Positions 52,866-62,077 of a stretch of DNA of 64,000 nt are shown here, in pieces. The DNA is from Alphaproteobacteria bacterium (GTDB taxonomy: Bacteria; Myxococcota_A; UBA796; GCA-2862545). The position numbers and the translations under genes were made by a program. The notes beneath the pieces are model-generated. The model was not told where the DNA came from, made no database searches, and saw nothing but the letters and a program-made list of their open reading frames with translations. Numbering within the stretch: the first letter of the stretch is position 1; each line of letters begins with the position of its first letter. The stretch covers positions 1 to 64,000 of the forward strand of contig JACKEQ010000012.1 in the NCBI GenBank assembly GCA_020632885.1. The letters run 5' to 3'.

Positions 52866-55664
52866 ATGACCGCACTGCTCATGCTCCTCACGGGCTGCCT
52901 CGAGTACGACGCACGGCCGATCGCCGAGAGCGACACCGACACCGATGCGGACTCCGACAGCGACACGGACGCGGATTCGGATGCGGACTCCGACGCGGAC
53001 TCGGACACCGACGCGGATTCGGACACCGACGCGGATTCGGACACCGACGCGGACTCCGACACCGACGCGGACTCCGACGCCGACGCGGACTCCGACTCCG
53101 ACGCGGACTCCGACTCCGACGCGGACTCCGACTCCGATGCGGACAGCGATGCCGATGCGGATGCCGACAGCGACGCGGACACCGACCCCGGCTGCGGCGG
53201 CACCGCACCCACGCTCTCCGCCTCCATCACGCCCAATCCCAACGGCCAGTGGAACGTCCACTACACGGCCACCGACAGCGACGGCGACCTCCACGACGCG
53301 CTCTACGTCGTCTGGTACGACAACGTCCCGAACGGCCAGATCGCGAGCAACGCCGCTTCGGTGTCCTACGCGGAGACCACGACCCCCGAGTGCGGTGTGT
53401 TCGTGCGGTCCACCGACCTCCTGTTCGAGCCGCTCGGCCTCGCCACGCCTCTCGCCCCGTGTACGGAGTACGACTTCGCCGTCGGCATCTACGACGCTGC
53501 CGGCCTCCCGAGCAACCTCCAGACGTTCACGCTCACCACGCCGCCCCTCGCCGGCCAGACCTGTGCGTGCGCCGACGACCCCTACGAGCCCAACGACACG
53601 CTCGCGACCTACCGCCCGCTGCCGGCGAACCCCACCGGCCTCGTGCTCGCGCCTCCGAACGAGGACTGGTGGGCCATCACGGTCCCCGCAGGCAACCAGG
53701 TGACGTTCACCGTCAGCCACGACCCCACGGTCACCGACATCGACCTCGACCTGTTCGACAACACGGGCGCGCCGCTCGGGAGCGCCGGCACCGCGAACGC
53801 CGACGAGGTGCTCACCTGGGTGAACACCAGCTCCACGGCCGTGTCCACGCGGCTCCGGGTGTTCCCGTGGAACGACGGGGGCTGCGTCGACTACGACATC
53901 GACGTGCAGATCGCGCCCTCCACCTGCACCGACGACCCCTACGAGCCCAACGACAGCCTCGCCACGGCCGCGGTGCTGCCCGCCAACGGCACGGGACTGG
54001 TGCTCGCCTACAGCGACACCGACGCGTTCTCGTTCGTGGTGCCGGCCCTGACCTCGGTGACCATCGACCTCGCCCACGACCCCGCGTCCACCGACATCGA
54101 CTTCGCCCTCTACGACGCCGTGGGTGGCTACATCGACGGAGTGGGTACGGGGAACGCCGTGGAGACGCTCACCTGGGAGAACCCCACCAACGCGGCTGTG
54201 CCCGTGGTGCTGGACGTCTTCCCCTACGGCGCGGGCGGCTGCACGCCCTACACGGTGGAGGTCACCGAGACCCCGCTCGCCTGCACCGACGACCTCCTGG
54301 AGGACAACGACACCCCCGGCACGGCCACGCTGCTCTCGTCAGCGGACGCCTTCAGCGCCGTGGCCTCTCCCGGTGACGACGACCACTTCACGGTGTCCGT
54401 CGCACCCGGCGAGGAGGTCGCCTTCCGGCTCCGCGAGGACGCTGCCGACGACCTCGACGTCGAGCTCCGCGCCGCCGGCGTGCTCGTCGACAGCGAGTCC
54501 ACGGGCCGGTCCTACGCGCTGTTCTACAGCAACACGGGCACCACGTACGTGGACGTCGTGCTGTCCGTGAGCTCCGTGTCGTGCATCGACTACGACCTCG
54601 TCGTCGACGTCTACGACCTCGCATGCGTGGACCTGTGGGAGCCCAACGGCGACGACGGTGCCGCCCCCGAGATCTATGCGGGCAACCTCCAGGCCATCGC
54701 GGCCCCCCACGAGATCGACTCCTACACCCTCTGGGTGGAGACCGGCGACCTCGTGGATCTCTGGATCCCGACCACGGCGGGCCAGATCGGGCTCGCCATC
54801 TACGACGAGCTCGGCACCCTCCTGGACTCCGACCAGGGCTTCGGTGCGTCGCTCCTCTGGACCAACGCCTCCGGTCCCCGGTACGTCTACGTGCTGGTCT
54901 GGGAGCTCGAGGGGCTCTGCACGTCCTACGACCTGGCCGTGAGCATCACGGCGGGCTCCTGCCCCATCGACTTCTGGGAGCCCAACGACGACAGCCTGAA
55001 CGCGCCCTTCCTGTTCAGCGACACCGGCCTCTACGCCGGTCCCGCGGACGAGGACTGGTTCACGATGAGCGTCCCTGCCGACAGCCGCGGGGTCGCCTGG
55101 GTGGTCCCCGACGACACCTCGGGCTTCTACCTGGACCTCTACGACGCGGCCGGCGGGTACATCTCGTCCGACAGCGGCGTGGCGCCCATCGCGGTGAGCA
55201 CCACGACCAGCGGCCTCCCGGCCGCCGACTTCTCGCTCGTCGCCACGAGCTCCATCTGCACCGCCTACGACATCGGCGTGGACACCTTCGGCTGCACCGA
55301 GGACGACGCCTGGGACTTCGGGCTCGACCAGAACGACACCGCCCTCACCGCGAAGCCCCTGACCTCCGGCATCGGCCTGCTCGCGACCGGCACGGATCGG
55401 GACTTCTGGGACCTCGGGGAGGTCGCACCGGGCGAGACCGTGGACGTCGTGGTGAGCTTCATCCACCGCGCCGGCGACATCGACGCGACCCTCACCCTGG
55501 GCCTCGACGTGGACGCCTCTGGTGGCACGAGCGACGCCGAGGTCATGACCCTCACCAACCTCGGTGTCACCACCGAGCACGCCATCCTCGAGGTCTACCA
55601 CTACAACGGGAGTGGGTCCTCGTGCCGCGTGAACCGGTACGGGTTCGACAGCCAGGTCCAGTGA
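52866..55664 (+). CDS. 932-residue lipoprotein with Asp/Ser stalk and repeated PPC-like domains
   Basis: Signal MTALLMLLTGC (no charge). Residues about 20-107 alternate Asp with Ser/Ala/Thr (DSDTDADSDADSD style), an extended acidic stalk likely to bind calcium. A short Cys-containing beta domain follows (about 112-235). Then six PPC-like beta-sandwich repeats of about 110 residues, most opening with DPYEPND or similar (DDPYEPNDTLATYRPLPANP; DDLLEDNDTPGTATLLSSAD; DFWEPNDDSLNAPFLFSDTG). Each has a DIDLDLFDNTG/DIDFALYDAVG strand pair and a single conserved Cys. No catalytic domain. GTGA overlap with a lycopene cyclase gene is unexpected. Probable surface protein. Confidence 0.85.
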   Translation: MTALLMLLTGCLEYDARPIAESDTDTDADSDSDTDADSDADSDADSDTDADSDTDADSDTDADSDTDADSDADADSDSDADSDSDADSDSDADSDADADADSDADTDPGCGGTAPTLSASITPNPNGQWNVHYTATDSDGDLHDALYVVWYDNVPNGQIASNAASVSYAETTTPECGVFVRSTDLLFEPLGLATPLAPCTEYDFAVGIYDAAGLPSNLQTFTLTTPPLAGQTCACADDPYEPNDTLATYRPLPANPTGLVLAPPNEDWWAITVPAGNQVTFTVSHDPTVTDIDLDLFDNTGAPLGSAGTANADEVLTWVNTSSTAVSTRLRVFPWNDGGCVDYDIDVQIAPSTCTDDPYEPNDSLATAAVLPANGTGLVLAYSDTDAFSFVVPALTSVTIDLAHDPASTDIDFALYDAVGGYIDGVGTGNAVETLTWENPTNAAVPVVLDVFPYGAGGCTPYTVEVTETPLACTDDLLEDNDTPGTATLLSSADAFSAVASPGDDDHFTVSVAPGEEVAFRLREDAADDLDVELRAAGVLVDSESTGRSYALFYSNTGTTYVDVVLSVSSVSCIDYDLVVDVYDLACVDLWEPNGDDGAAPEIYAGNLQAIAAPHEIDSYTLWVETGDLVDLWIPTTAGQIGLAIYDELGTLLDSDQGFGASLLWTNASGPRYVYVLVWELEGLCTSYDLAVSITAGSCPIDFWEPNDDSLNAPFLFSDTGLYAGPADEDWFTMSVPADSRGVAWVVPDDTSGFYLDLYDAAGGYISSDSGVAPIAVSTTTSGLPAADFSLVATSSICTAYDIGVDTFGCTEDDAWDFGLDQNDTALTAKPLTSGIGLLATGTDRDFWDLGEVAPGETVDVVVSFIHRAGDIDATLTLGLDVDASGGTSDAEVMTLTNLGVTTEHAILEVYHYNGSGSSCRVNRYGFDSQVQ
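52930..53190 (+). repeat. imperfect GAC-GCG-GAC-TCC hexamer/dodecamer array
   Basis: About 260 nt of variations on GACGCGGACTCC and GACACCGACGCGGATTCG encode the Asp/Ser/Ala/Thr stalk. Repeats differ by silent and A/T/S changes, so length variation between strains is likely. Confidence 0.85.
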
Positions 55665-56758
55665 CCCCGACAGACCGTCCAGCGGACTTCGCCTTCGTGG
55701 GCGGCGGGCCCGCGGCCCTCCTCGCAGCACGAGCCGTGCGGGAGGCCCGTCCCGACGCGTCCATCGTGGTGGTGGAGCCCGGGCGGCCCGATCGCGACCA
55801 GCGCACGTTCGCCACCTGGACGCGCGGTCCCTCGCCCTTCGACGACGTGTTCGAGGTCGTCTGGGACCGCCTGTTCGTGTTCGGACCCTCCGGCCGCACG
55901 GTGATGGACCTGGGTGACATGCGGTACGGGATGTTCAGCATGGGTCGGTGGCGCGAGGCCCGCCAGGCCGAGCTGGAGGCCCTCGGGGTGCGCTTCGTGC
56001 GCGACCGGGTCGAGCGCATCGAGGAGGACGGCTCGGTGGCCCACCTCCACCTCGACGACGGCGAGCTGCAGGCCCGGCTGGTGCTCGACAGCCGTCCACC
56101 GCCCATCCCCGAGGGCACCCTCTGGCAGTTCTTCCACGGCTGGTGGGTGACCACGCCACACCTCGCCTTCGACACGATGGCCCCCACGTTCATGGACCTG
56201 CAGCACCCGATCGACGGTGCGCTGCGCTTCTGGTACCGCCTGCCCATGTCGCTGACGCGGGCGCTCGTGATGGCCGTGACGGTGGCGGAGGCGCCCATCG
56301 AGGCCCAGCTCGACCCGTTCCTGGCCGCCTACGGTCTGCGGGACATCCAGATCCTGCGGGAGGAGCGCGGCAGGCTCCCGATGCTGCCGGGTCCCTGGGA
56401 GCGCCGCACGGGCGACCGGCAGCTCCGCATCGGTCTGGCAGGCGGGCGCCTCAAGGCGTCCACCGGCTACGGGCTGAACCGGATGGTCGCGGACGCCCGG
56501 GCCATCGGCGACTCCGTGGCCCGCCATGGCCACCCGTTCGACCTCCCGCAGGAGCGCCCGCGCGAGCACTGGATGGATGCCGTGTTCCTGCGAGCGCTGC
56601 GGGAGGTCCCCGAGGAGGCACCCGCCTGGTTCGAGTCGTTGGCGCGCGACGTACCCGCTCCCCGCCTGCTGCGGTTCCTGGACGGGGAGGCCTCGCTGCT
56701 CGACCTCGCTGCCGTCGCGAGCGCGCTCCCCCTCTCGCGCTTCCGCCACTGGATGTGA
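55661..56758 (+). CDS. lycopene-cyclase-family FAD-dependent enzyme
   Basis: 365 residues from GTG 55661 (GTGA). N-terminal dinucleotide fold FAFVGGGPAALLAARAVRE, then VVVEPG. Middle motif LWQFFHGWWVTTPH matches the cyclase WQxFxGxxV element. C-terminal LAGGRLKASTGYGLNRMVAD matches the AGxxKPTTGYGF motif. The family (CrtY/CrtL) cyclises the ends of lycopene. No other carotenoid gene is in the window, so the substrate chain must be encoded elsewhere or the enzyme has another polyene substrate. Stop 4 nt from the convergent gene. Confidence 0.87.
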   Translation: MTPTDRPADFAFVGGGPAALLAARAVREARPDASIVVVEPGRPDRDQRTFATWTRGPSPFDDVFEVVWDRLFVFGPSGRTVMDLGDMRYGMFSMGRWREARQAELEALGVRFVRDRVERIEEDGSVAHLHLDDGELQARLVLDSRPPPIPEGTLWQFFHGWWVTTPHLAFDTMAPTFMDLQHPIDGALRFWYRLPMSLTRALVMAVTVAEAPIEAQLDPFLAAYGLRDIQILREERGRLPMLPGPWERRTGDRQLRIGLAGGRLKASTGYGLNRMVADARAIGDSVARHGHPFDLPQERPREHWMDAVFLRALREVPEEAPAWFESLARDVPAPRLLRFLDGEASLLDLAAVASALPLSRFRHWM

Positions 56759-56762
56759 GGGT

Positions 56763-57947
56763 TCAGAACACCCCGCGCACCGCCTCGACCTCCGCGAGCG
56801 CCGCCAGCCGCTCGGCGCGCCCCTGGGCGAGCGCCACCCGAGCCTCGTCCCGCGCCCGACGGGCGGAGATCCAGGCCTCCAGGCCCTCCAACCCCTCGTC
56901 GTAGCGACCGCCCACGAGGGCCAGCGCCTGCTCGGCGGCCTGTGCCGACGCCTCCAGGGCGGCGAGGCCGGCCACGGCGGCCTCCCAGCGGGCATCGGCC
57001 GCCACCGAAGCCGCCGCCAGACCCCGCTCCTGGGCCTCCAGGGCGAGCTCCGCGTCGTCCCGTGCGGCCACCGCCATCCTGTCTGCCCCCCGCCCCGCAC
57101 CCACCGAGACGACCGGCAGCCGCGCGTCCAGCCCGGCCGACCACCCGATGCCCGAGTTGTCGCCCGCCAGGTACTGGCCCACCGTGCCGTTCGCGGTGAC
57201 CGTGGGACCCCGCGCGAGCACGGCCCCGGTGCGGCGGGCCCGAGCGGCCTGCAGGGCCTCCTGGGCCGCCACGAGGGCCGGGTGGGGCCCCTCACCCTCG
57301 AGGGGCACCTCGGGCGACGGAGCCTCCAGGGCGCAGCGACCGTCGACGGGGTCGCGGAGCAGCGCCTGCAGCTCCGCACAGCGGCCGGCCACCGCGCCCT
57401 CCGCCCCGACCGCACGGGCCTCCAGGGCCAGCGCCACCGCACGGGTCCGGGCTGCGTCCGCCGGGGGCCGCAGACCCGCGCTGGCCAGGCTCTCCACGGC
57501 GTCGGCGGCCTTCCGGGCGTCCTCCGCGGCCTCCGTCCAGGCGTCGCGCTCCGCTTCCGCCGCCCAGAGCGTGGCCACCGCGACCGTCGCGTCCCGCCGG
57601 GCGGTCACGCGGGCCCAGTCCACGAGCGCGCGCGCGCCGCGGGCGCTGTGCCGGGCGGCGTCGGCGGCCGTCCAGGCGTTGGGGGCCACGAGCGTCCAGG
57701 ACCCCGTGACCCCGAGCCCCAGCTGGGAGGTCACCGGTCGCTCGAAGCCGAAGGACGTCAGCCCCTTCCCCACGCTCCCTGAAGCGAAGAGCTGCACGTT
57801 CGGCAGCGTGCCGGACACCGCCACCCAGCTCGCCCCGCGCGCCGCCATCGCGTCCGCATCGGCCCGGGCGACGTCGATGGCCGCCTCGGTCGCGCGGGTG
57901 CGCGCGGTGGGCAGGTCGAGGGCGAAGGCGGCAGCGACCCAGATCAC
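56763..57947 (-). CDS. TolC-like outer-membrane component of the RND operon
   Basis: 394 residues from GTG 57947, coupled to the RND gene by GTGA. Short signal-like start MIWVAAAFALDLPTART. Helical OEP repeats (VDWARVTARRDATVAVATLW, HPALVAAQEALQAARARRTG, LVGGRYDEGLEGLEAWISAR). Shorter than typical TolC proteins (about 440-480), but the GGRYDEGLEG.EAW signature before the last helix is kept. Third gene of the RND operon. Confidence 0.82.
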   Translation of the reverse strand: MIWVAAAFALDLPTARTRATEAAIDVARADADAMAARGASWVAVSGTLPNVQLFASGSVGKGLTSFGFERPVTSQLGLGVTGSWTLVAPNAWTAADAARHSARGARALVDWARVTARRDATVAVATLWAAEAERDAWTEAAEDARKAADAVESLASAGLRPPADAARTRAVALALEARAVGAEGAVAGRCAELQALLRDPVDGRCALEAPSPEVPLEGEGPHPALVAAQEALQAARARRTGAVLARGPTVTANGTVGQYLAGDNSGIGWSAGLDARLPVVSVGAGRGADRMAVAARDDAELALEAQERGLAAASVAADARWEAAVAGLAALEASAQAAEQALALVGGRYDEGLEGLEAWISARRARDEARVALAQGRAERLAALAEVEAVRGVF

Positions 57948-60900
57948 GCGCGCCTCGCGAGGCGCCAGACCACCACGAACACGGCCGGCACCACGAACAT
58001 CGTGAGCCCGGTGGCCAGCGAGAGACCTCCGAGCACCACGGCACCCACGCCCCGGTAGAGCTCCGACCCCGAGCCCGGCACGAGCACGAGGGGCAACAGG
58101 CCCGCGAGAGACGTCAGGGAGCTCATCAGGATCGGCCGGACGCGCCGCACGACGGCCTCCTCCACCGCGTCCTCGAGCCCCATGCCCTCGCGAAGACGCG
58201 CGAGCGCACCGTCCACCACGAGGATGGCGTTGTTCACCACCACCCCGATGAGCAGCACGAAGCCCACCGCCGTCATCATGTCGAGGGGCTGCCCGCCGAG
58301 GAACGTGTCGACGAGCCGCAGCCCGATGACCCCGCCCGCCGCGGCCATCGGCACCGTGACGAGGATCACGAGCGGAGCCAGGAAGTCCTCGAACAGCGCC
58401 GCCATGAGCAGGAAGGAGATGACCACGGCCAGCAGGAGGACCTGGCCGAGCTTCTCCTTCGCCACCGTCAGGTCGTCGGCGGTGCCCGCCAGGGTCACGC
58501 GCACGGTCGACGGCAGGCCGGCCTGGGGCAGCACCTCCTCGCGGATGCGCCGCATGGCCTCCTCGAGGGCGAGGTCCTCGGGCGGCGAGACCTGCAGCGT
58601 GATGGCCCTCCGCCGCTCGATGCGCTGGATGGTCGTGGGACCGGTGGTCTCGCGCACCGTGGCCAGGGCGGCGATGGGGACGACCTCGCCGCGCGGGGTG
58701 GCCACGCTGGTCCCGAGCAGGGCGGACGGATCGAGCACCCCGCCGTCCTTCGCGCCCACCACGACGCGCAGGTTGGGCTGCCCTTCCCGCCCGAGCTCCC
58801 CGATGATCCGCCCGTCCACCAGCGCGTCCACGGTCTCGCCGAGCTCCGCGCCGGACATGCCGAGCCTCGCACCGTCCACCCGCCGCGGCAGCACCTGGAG
58901 CTCCGGTGCTCCGAGGTCCAGCGACGGGATCGGCCGGATCTGCGCGCCCGGCAGGGCCTGATTGAGCATGCCCATCAGCTTGCCCCCGACGCCGACGAGC
59001 TCCTGGAGGTCCGCGCCGCCGATCTGCACGTCCACGGCGCGGCTCGCACCCACCCCGCGTCCGAAGAGGCTGGCCTGGGACGCCACGCCGAACATGCCGG
59101 GGATGCCGCGCTGGCGGGCCCGGTAGAAGCCCACGAGGTCGCCGATGCGGCCGGGGTCGGTGGCCGACGCACCCATGAACACCTGCCCCGAGCGGGCCAC
59201 GAAGAACGTGCGCTCGATGGAGGGCACACCGTCCGCGTCGCGGCCGATGTGGGGCACGAGGCCGTCCTGGAAGCGCTGACCGACGTCGATGACCTCGTCC
59301 ACCGAGTAGCCCGGCGGCGGCACCAGGATGCCGAAGAGCAGGTTGCGGTTGCCGGTCGGGAGGTACTCCATGGGCGGCGTGAGCAGGAACGCGAGGAGAC
59401 TGGTGACCGCGACGACGGCCACGGACAGGCACCCCGCGCGCACGAGACCGCGGGCGAACCACCCGCCCACGGCACCCACGGCGCGAGCGAAGCGCCCCGG
59501 GCCGCCGTCTCCGGCGCTCCCGTGCTTCACGACCACCGCCGCGAAGCTCGGGATGACGAGCACGCTCACCACGAGCGAGATGGACACCGCACACGACACC
59601 GCCACCGCGACGTCGCGCAGGAGCTCGCCCACGGTGTCCTGCCAGAGGGCGATCGGGAAGAACACGGCCACCGTGGTGAGGGTGCTGGCGACGAGCGCCC
59701 CCCAGACCTCGCGGGTGCCCTCGAGGGCGGCCTCCTCGATGCTCGCCGTGCGCCCCCGCCAGGTGTCGATGGCCTCCATGACCACGATGGCGTTGTCGAC
59801 CACCATGCCCACAGCGAACGCCATGCCGGCGAGAGACACGATGTTCACGGTGCGCCCGAGCAGGCTCATGCCGAGCGCGGTGCCCACGACGCTCACCGGG
59901 ATGGCCACGGCGACCACGGCGCTGGCGCGCACGCTGCGGAGGAACGCGAGCAGCACCACCACCGCGAGCAGGCCGCCCACGACGAGGTTGCTGCGCACGA
60001 GGTCGAGGGCCGCGTAGATGTAGCCGGACTGGTCGTTGACGACGGCCAGCTCGAGCCCGAGGGGGTCGAGGAGCTCGACCTGCACGGCGTCCACCTCGGC
60101 CAGGATCTCCTCGGTGACCTCGAGCACGTTGGATCCGGCCTCGCGCCGGAACAGGAGCGCCATGGCCTCGCGCTCGTTGTTGAACACGTAGGCGGTCCGC
60201 TCGCGGAGCCCCTGCCGGACGCGCGCGACATCCCCGATGCGCACGGGCTCACCGTCGGGTCCGGTGGCCACGACGACCTTCTCCAGATCGTCGTAGGCCA
60301 CGGGAGCCGCCATGGTGCGAACCACGAAGCTCCGCTTGCCGAGCGTGACGTCCCCACCGGAGATGTCCGTGAGCTCCGCGCGAACCGCGGCCGCGAGGCG
60401 GGACACCGGGATGCCGCGCGCCGCCAGGGCCTCGGGATCGAAGTCCACGTGGACCTCGGTGTCGCGACCTCCGAAGAAGTCGATCTTGGCGACCCCCTTG
60501 ATGCGCTCGAGCCTCGGGAGCCCCTCGTCCTCGAACCACGTGCGGTACGCCGCCACCGCACTGCCGTCCTTCGCGCGCAGCAGCACCACGGCCAGCGGCG
60601 GGCCCGCGGCGTCGGCGGTGGAGACCACGGGTTGGTCGGCGGCGTCGGGGTAGCGGGGCACCTGCGCCAGTCGGTTCGTCACCCGCACGAGGGCCTCGTC
60701 GAGGTCGCTGCCGACCTCGAGCTCGAGCGTGATGGTCCCCTGGTCGCGCCGGGCCTCCGCGGTCATCTTCCGCAGGCCCTGCACGCTCTTGAGCACCTCC
60801 TCCTGGGGCACGAGCAGCTCGCGCTCCACCTCGGCGGGCGCGGCCCCGGGCCAGTTGGTCTGCACCGTGAGGGTGGGCACCTCGATGTCCGGCGTGAGCT

Positions 60901-60997
60901 GGATGGGCACGCCGCGGAGCGAGAGCAGCCCGAACATCACGGTGAGGACCACGCCGACGAGCACGCCGACGGGGCGCTGGATGGCGAGCTGGATCAT
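57944..60997 (-). CDS. RND-family efflux transporter (AcrB/HAE-1-like)
   Basis: 1017 residues. Full AcrB layout: first helix with RPVGVLVGVVLTVMFGLLSL, periplasmic porter loop 1 (EVERELLVPQEEVLKSVQGL, GVAKIDFFGGRDTEVHVDFD), helices 2-6 with the proton-relay motif GMVVDNAIVVMEAID. Then loop 2 (about 545-835) and helices 8-12 (ISFLLMAALFEDFLAPLVIL, LIGVVVNNAILVVDGA). Proton-driven export of lipophilic compounds. ATGA overlap with the adaptor and GTGA with the outer-membrane gene. Confidence 0.95.
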   Translation of the reverse strand: MIQLAIQRPVGVLVGVVLTVMFGLLSLRGVPIQLTPDIEVPTLTVQTNWPGAAPAEVERELLVPQEEVLKSVQGLRKMTAEARRDQGTITLELEVGSDLDEALVRVTNRLAQVPRYPDAADQPVVSTADAAGPPLAVVLLRAKDGSAVAAYRTWFEDEGLPRLERIKGVAKIDFFGGRDTEVHVDFDPEALAARGIPVSRLAAAVRAELTDISGGDVTLGKRSFVVRTMAAPVAYDDLEKVVVATGPDGEPVRIGDVARVRQGLRERTAYVFNNEREAMALLFRREAGSNVLEVTEEILAEVDAVQVELLDPLGLELAVVNDQSGYIYAALDLVRSNLVVGGLLAVVVLLAFLRSVRASAVVAVAIPVSVVGTALGMSLLGRTVNIVSLAGMAFAVGMVVDNAIVVMEAIDTWRGRTASIEEAALEGTREVWGALVASTLTTVAVFFPIALWQDTVGELLRDVAVAVSCAVSISLVVSVLVIPSFAAVVVKHGSAGDGGPGRFARAVGAVGGWFARGLVRAGCLSVAVVAVTSLLAFLLTPPMEYLPTGNRNLLFGILVPPPGYSVDEVIDVGQRFQDGLVPHIGRDADGVPSIERTFFVARSGQVFMGASATDPGRIGDLVGFYRARQRGIPGMFGVASQASLFGRGVGASRAVDVQIGGADLQELVGVGGKLMGMLNQALPGAQIRPIPSLDLGAPELQVLPRRVDGARLGMSGAELGETVDALVDGRIIGELGREGQPNLRVVVGAKDGGVLDPSALLGTSVATPRGEVVPIAALATVRETTGPTTIQRIERRRAITLQVSPPEDLALEEAMRRIREEVLPQAGLPSTVRVTLAGTADDLTVAKEKLGQVLLLAVVISFLLMAALFEDFLAPLVILVTVPMAAAGGVIGLRLVDTFLGGQPLDMMTAVGFVLLIGVVVNNAILVVDGALARLREGMGLEDAVEEAVVRRVRPILMSSLTSLAGLLPLVLVPGSGSELYRGVGAVVLGGLSLATGLTMFVVPAVFVVVWRLARRA

Positions 60998-62013
60998 GGG
61001 GCGACCGTGACCGCCTGGTCGGGCCGGAGGCGCTCGTTGCCCCGCACCACCAGCACGTCACCGGCCTTCAGGCCCTCTGCGCGCACGAGGACCTGGTCGG
61101 CCGTACGCGCCATCGTCTCGACGGGGACAGCGCGCGCGACCCCCTCCTGCACGACGAACACGCGGCTCGAGGTGGGCCCGGCGACGACGGCGTCGCGCGG
61201 CACGATGACCCCGTCCGACATCCGCACGTCGAACCCGACGTCCACCGAGCTCCCGGCCACCAACCCGTCCATGGAGCCGGGCTCGATCCGCACCACGGAC
61301 GTGCGGCTCACGGGGTCCAGGGCGGGCACGACCCCGACCACGGTGCCCTCGCCGCTCCCGAGCTCCACCCGGTCACCCGGGACAACGTGCATCGCGAGCT
61401 CGAGAGGCGCGTCCACCCGCACCTCCACGGCATCGGCGCGCACCACGTCGAGCACGGGGGTGCCGACCTGCACCCAGTCACCCGGGTCGACGTGCCGCCG
61501 TGCGACGACCCCGGGGAACGGTGCGCGCACGCGGTGCCGCCCGAGGCGCTCGGACGCGAGACGCTCGGCCGCCCGGGCCCCCTGGAGGGACGCTTCGAGG
61601 GACGCCACGCGCGTGCGGGCCTCGTCGACCTCGTTGGCCGCGAGCACACCGGACGCCACGCGACCGACGCGCTCGAGCGTGCGCTTCGCCTGGTCGAGCT
61701 CCACCTGGAGCCGGGCCACCTCCGCGCGACCGGCATCCAGCTCGGCGCTCGCGAGACCGGGGTCCACCTCCACGAGCAGCTGGCCGGCCGACACGCTGTC
61801 GCCCTCCCGCGCCACCACCCGCGCGACGGCGCCGGCGGCTCCCGAGGCGAGCTCGGCACGCTCGAGGGCCCGGACCTCCCCGAGCACCGACCACCGGTCG
61901 GCGATCTCCCCGCTCGTGGCCTCGGCGACCTGCACGAGGGCGGGCGGAGGGCCACTGGGGGCCGCTGGGGCGGGTGCTGTGGGGGACGAGCAGGCGAGCA
62001 GGGCGACGAGCAT
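60994..62013 (-). CDS. RND periplasmic adaptor lipoprotein
   Basis: 339 residues. Minimal lipoprotein signal MLVALLAC. Barrel-sandwich halves (VLGEVRALERAELASGAAGA, HRVRAPFPGVVARRHVDPGD), short coiled coil (about 85-155), beta-barrel (EVRVDAPLELAMHVVPGDRV) and final membrane-proximal part (DVLVVRGNERLRPDQAVTV). First gene of the three-gene RND operon. A TAGGTC box lies 8 nt before the ATG, so the operon mRNA may be leaderless. Confidence 0.93.
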   Translation of the reverse strand: MLVALLACSSPTAPAPAAPSGPPPALVQVAEATSGEIADRWSVLGEVRALERAELASGAAGAVARVVAREGDSVSAGQLLVEVDPGLASAELDAGRAEVARLQVELDQAKRTLERVGRVASGVLAANEVDEARTRVASLEASLQGARAAERLASERLGRHRVRAPFPGVVARRHVDPGDWVQVGTPVLDVVRADAVEVRVDAPLELAMHVVPGDRVELGSGEGTVVGVVPALDPVSRTSVVRIEPGSMDGLVAGSSVDVGFDVRMSDGVIVPRDAVVAGPTSSRVFVVQEGVARAVPVETMARTADQVLVRAEGLKAGDVLVVRGNERLRPDQAVTVAP

Positions 62014-62021
62014 GGCCGGTG

Positions 62022-62027
62022 GACCTA
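62022..62027 (-). promoter_or_regulatory. -10-like TAGGTC box, 8 nt from RND adaptor start
   Basis: CAATAGGTC with N8 to the ATG at 62013 and no Shine-Dalgarno. Confidence 0.4.
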
Positions 62028-62077
62028 TTGCTCCTCGCTGGCCCGCCGCGGGCCTTCGACAAAACGTGACCGCGGGC

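Noticed and set aside
52930..53190. Possible CRISPR-like repeat array
   Set aside because: Repeats are codon-phased, directly adjoining and inside an open frame; no spacers.
56763..59594. 943-codon minus frame covering the outer-membrane gene and part of the RND gene
   Set aside because: Only the part after GTG 57947 is the TolC-like protein; the rest shadows the RND gene.
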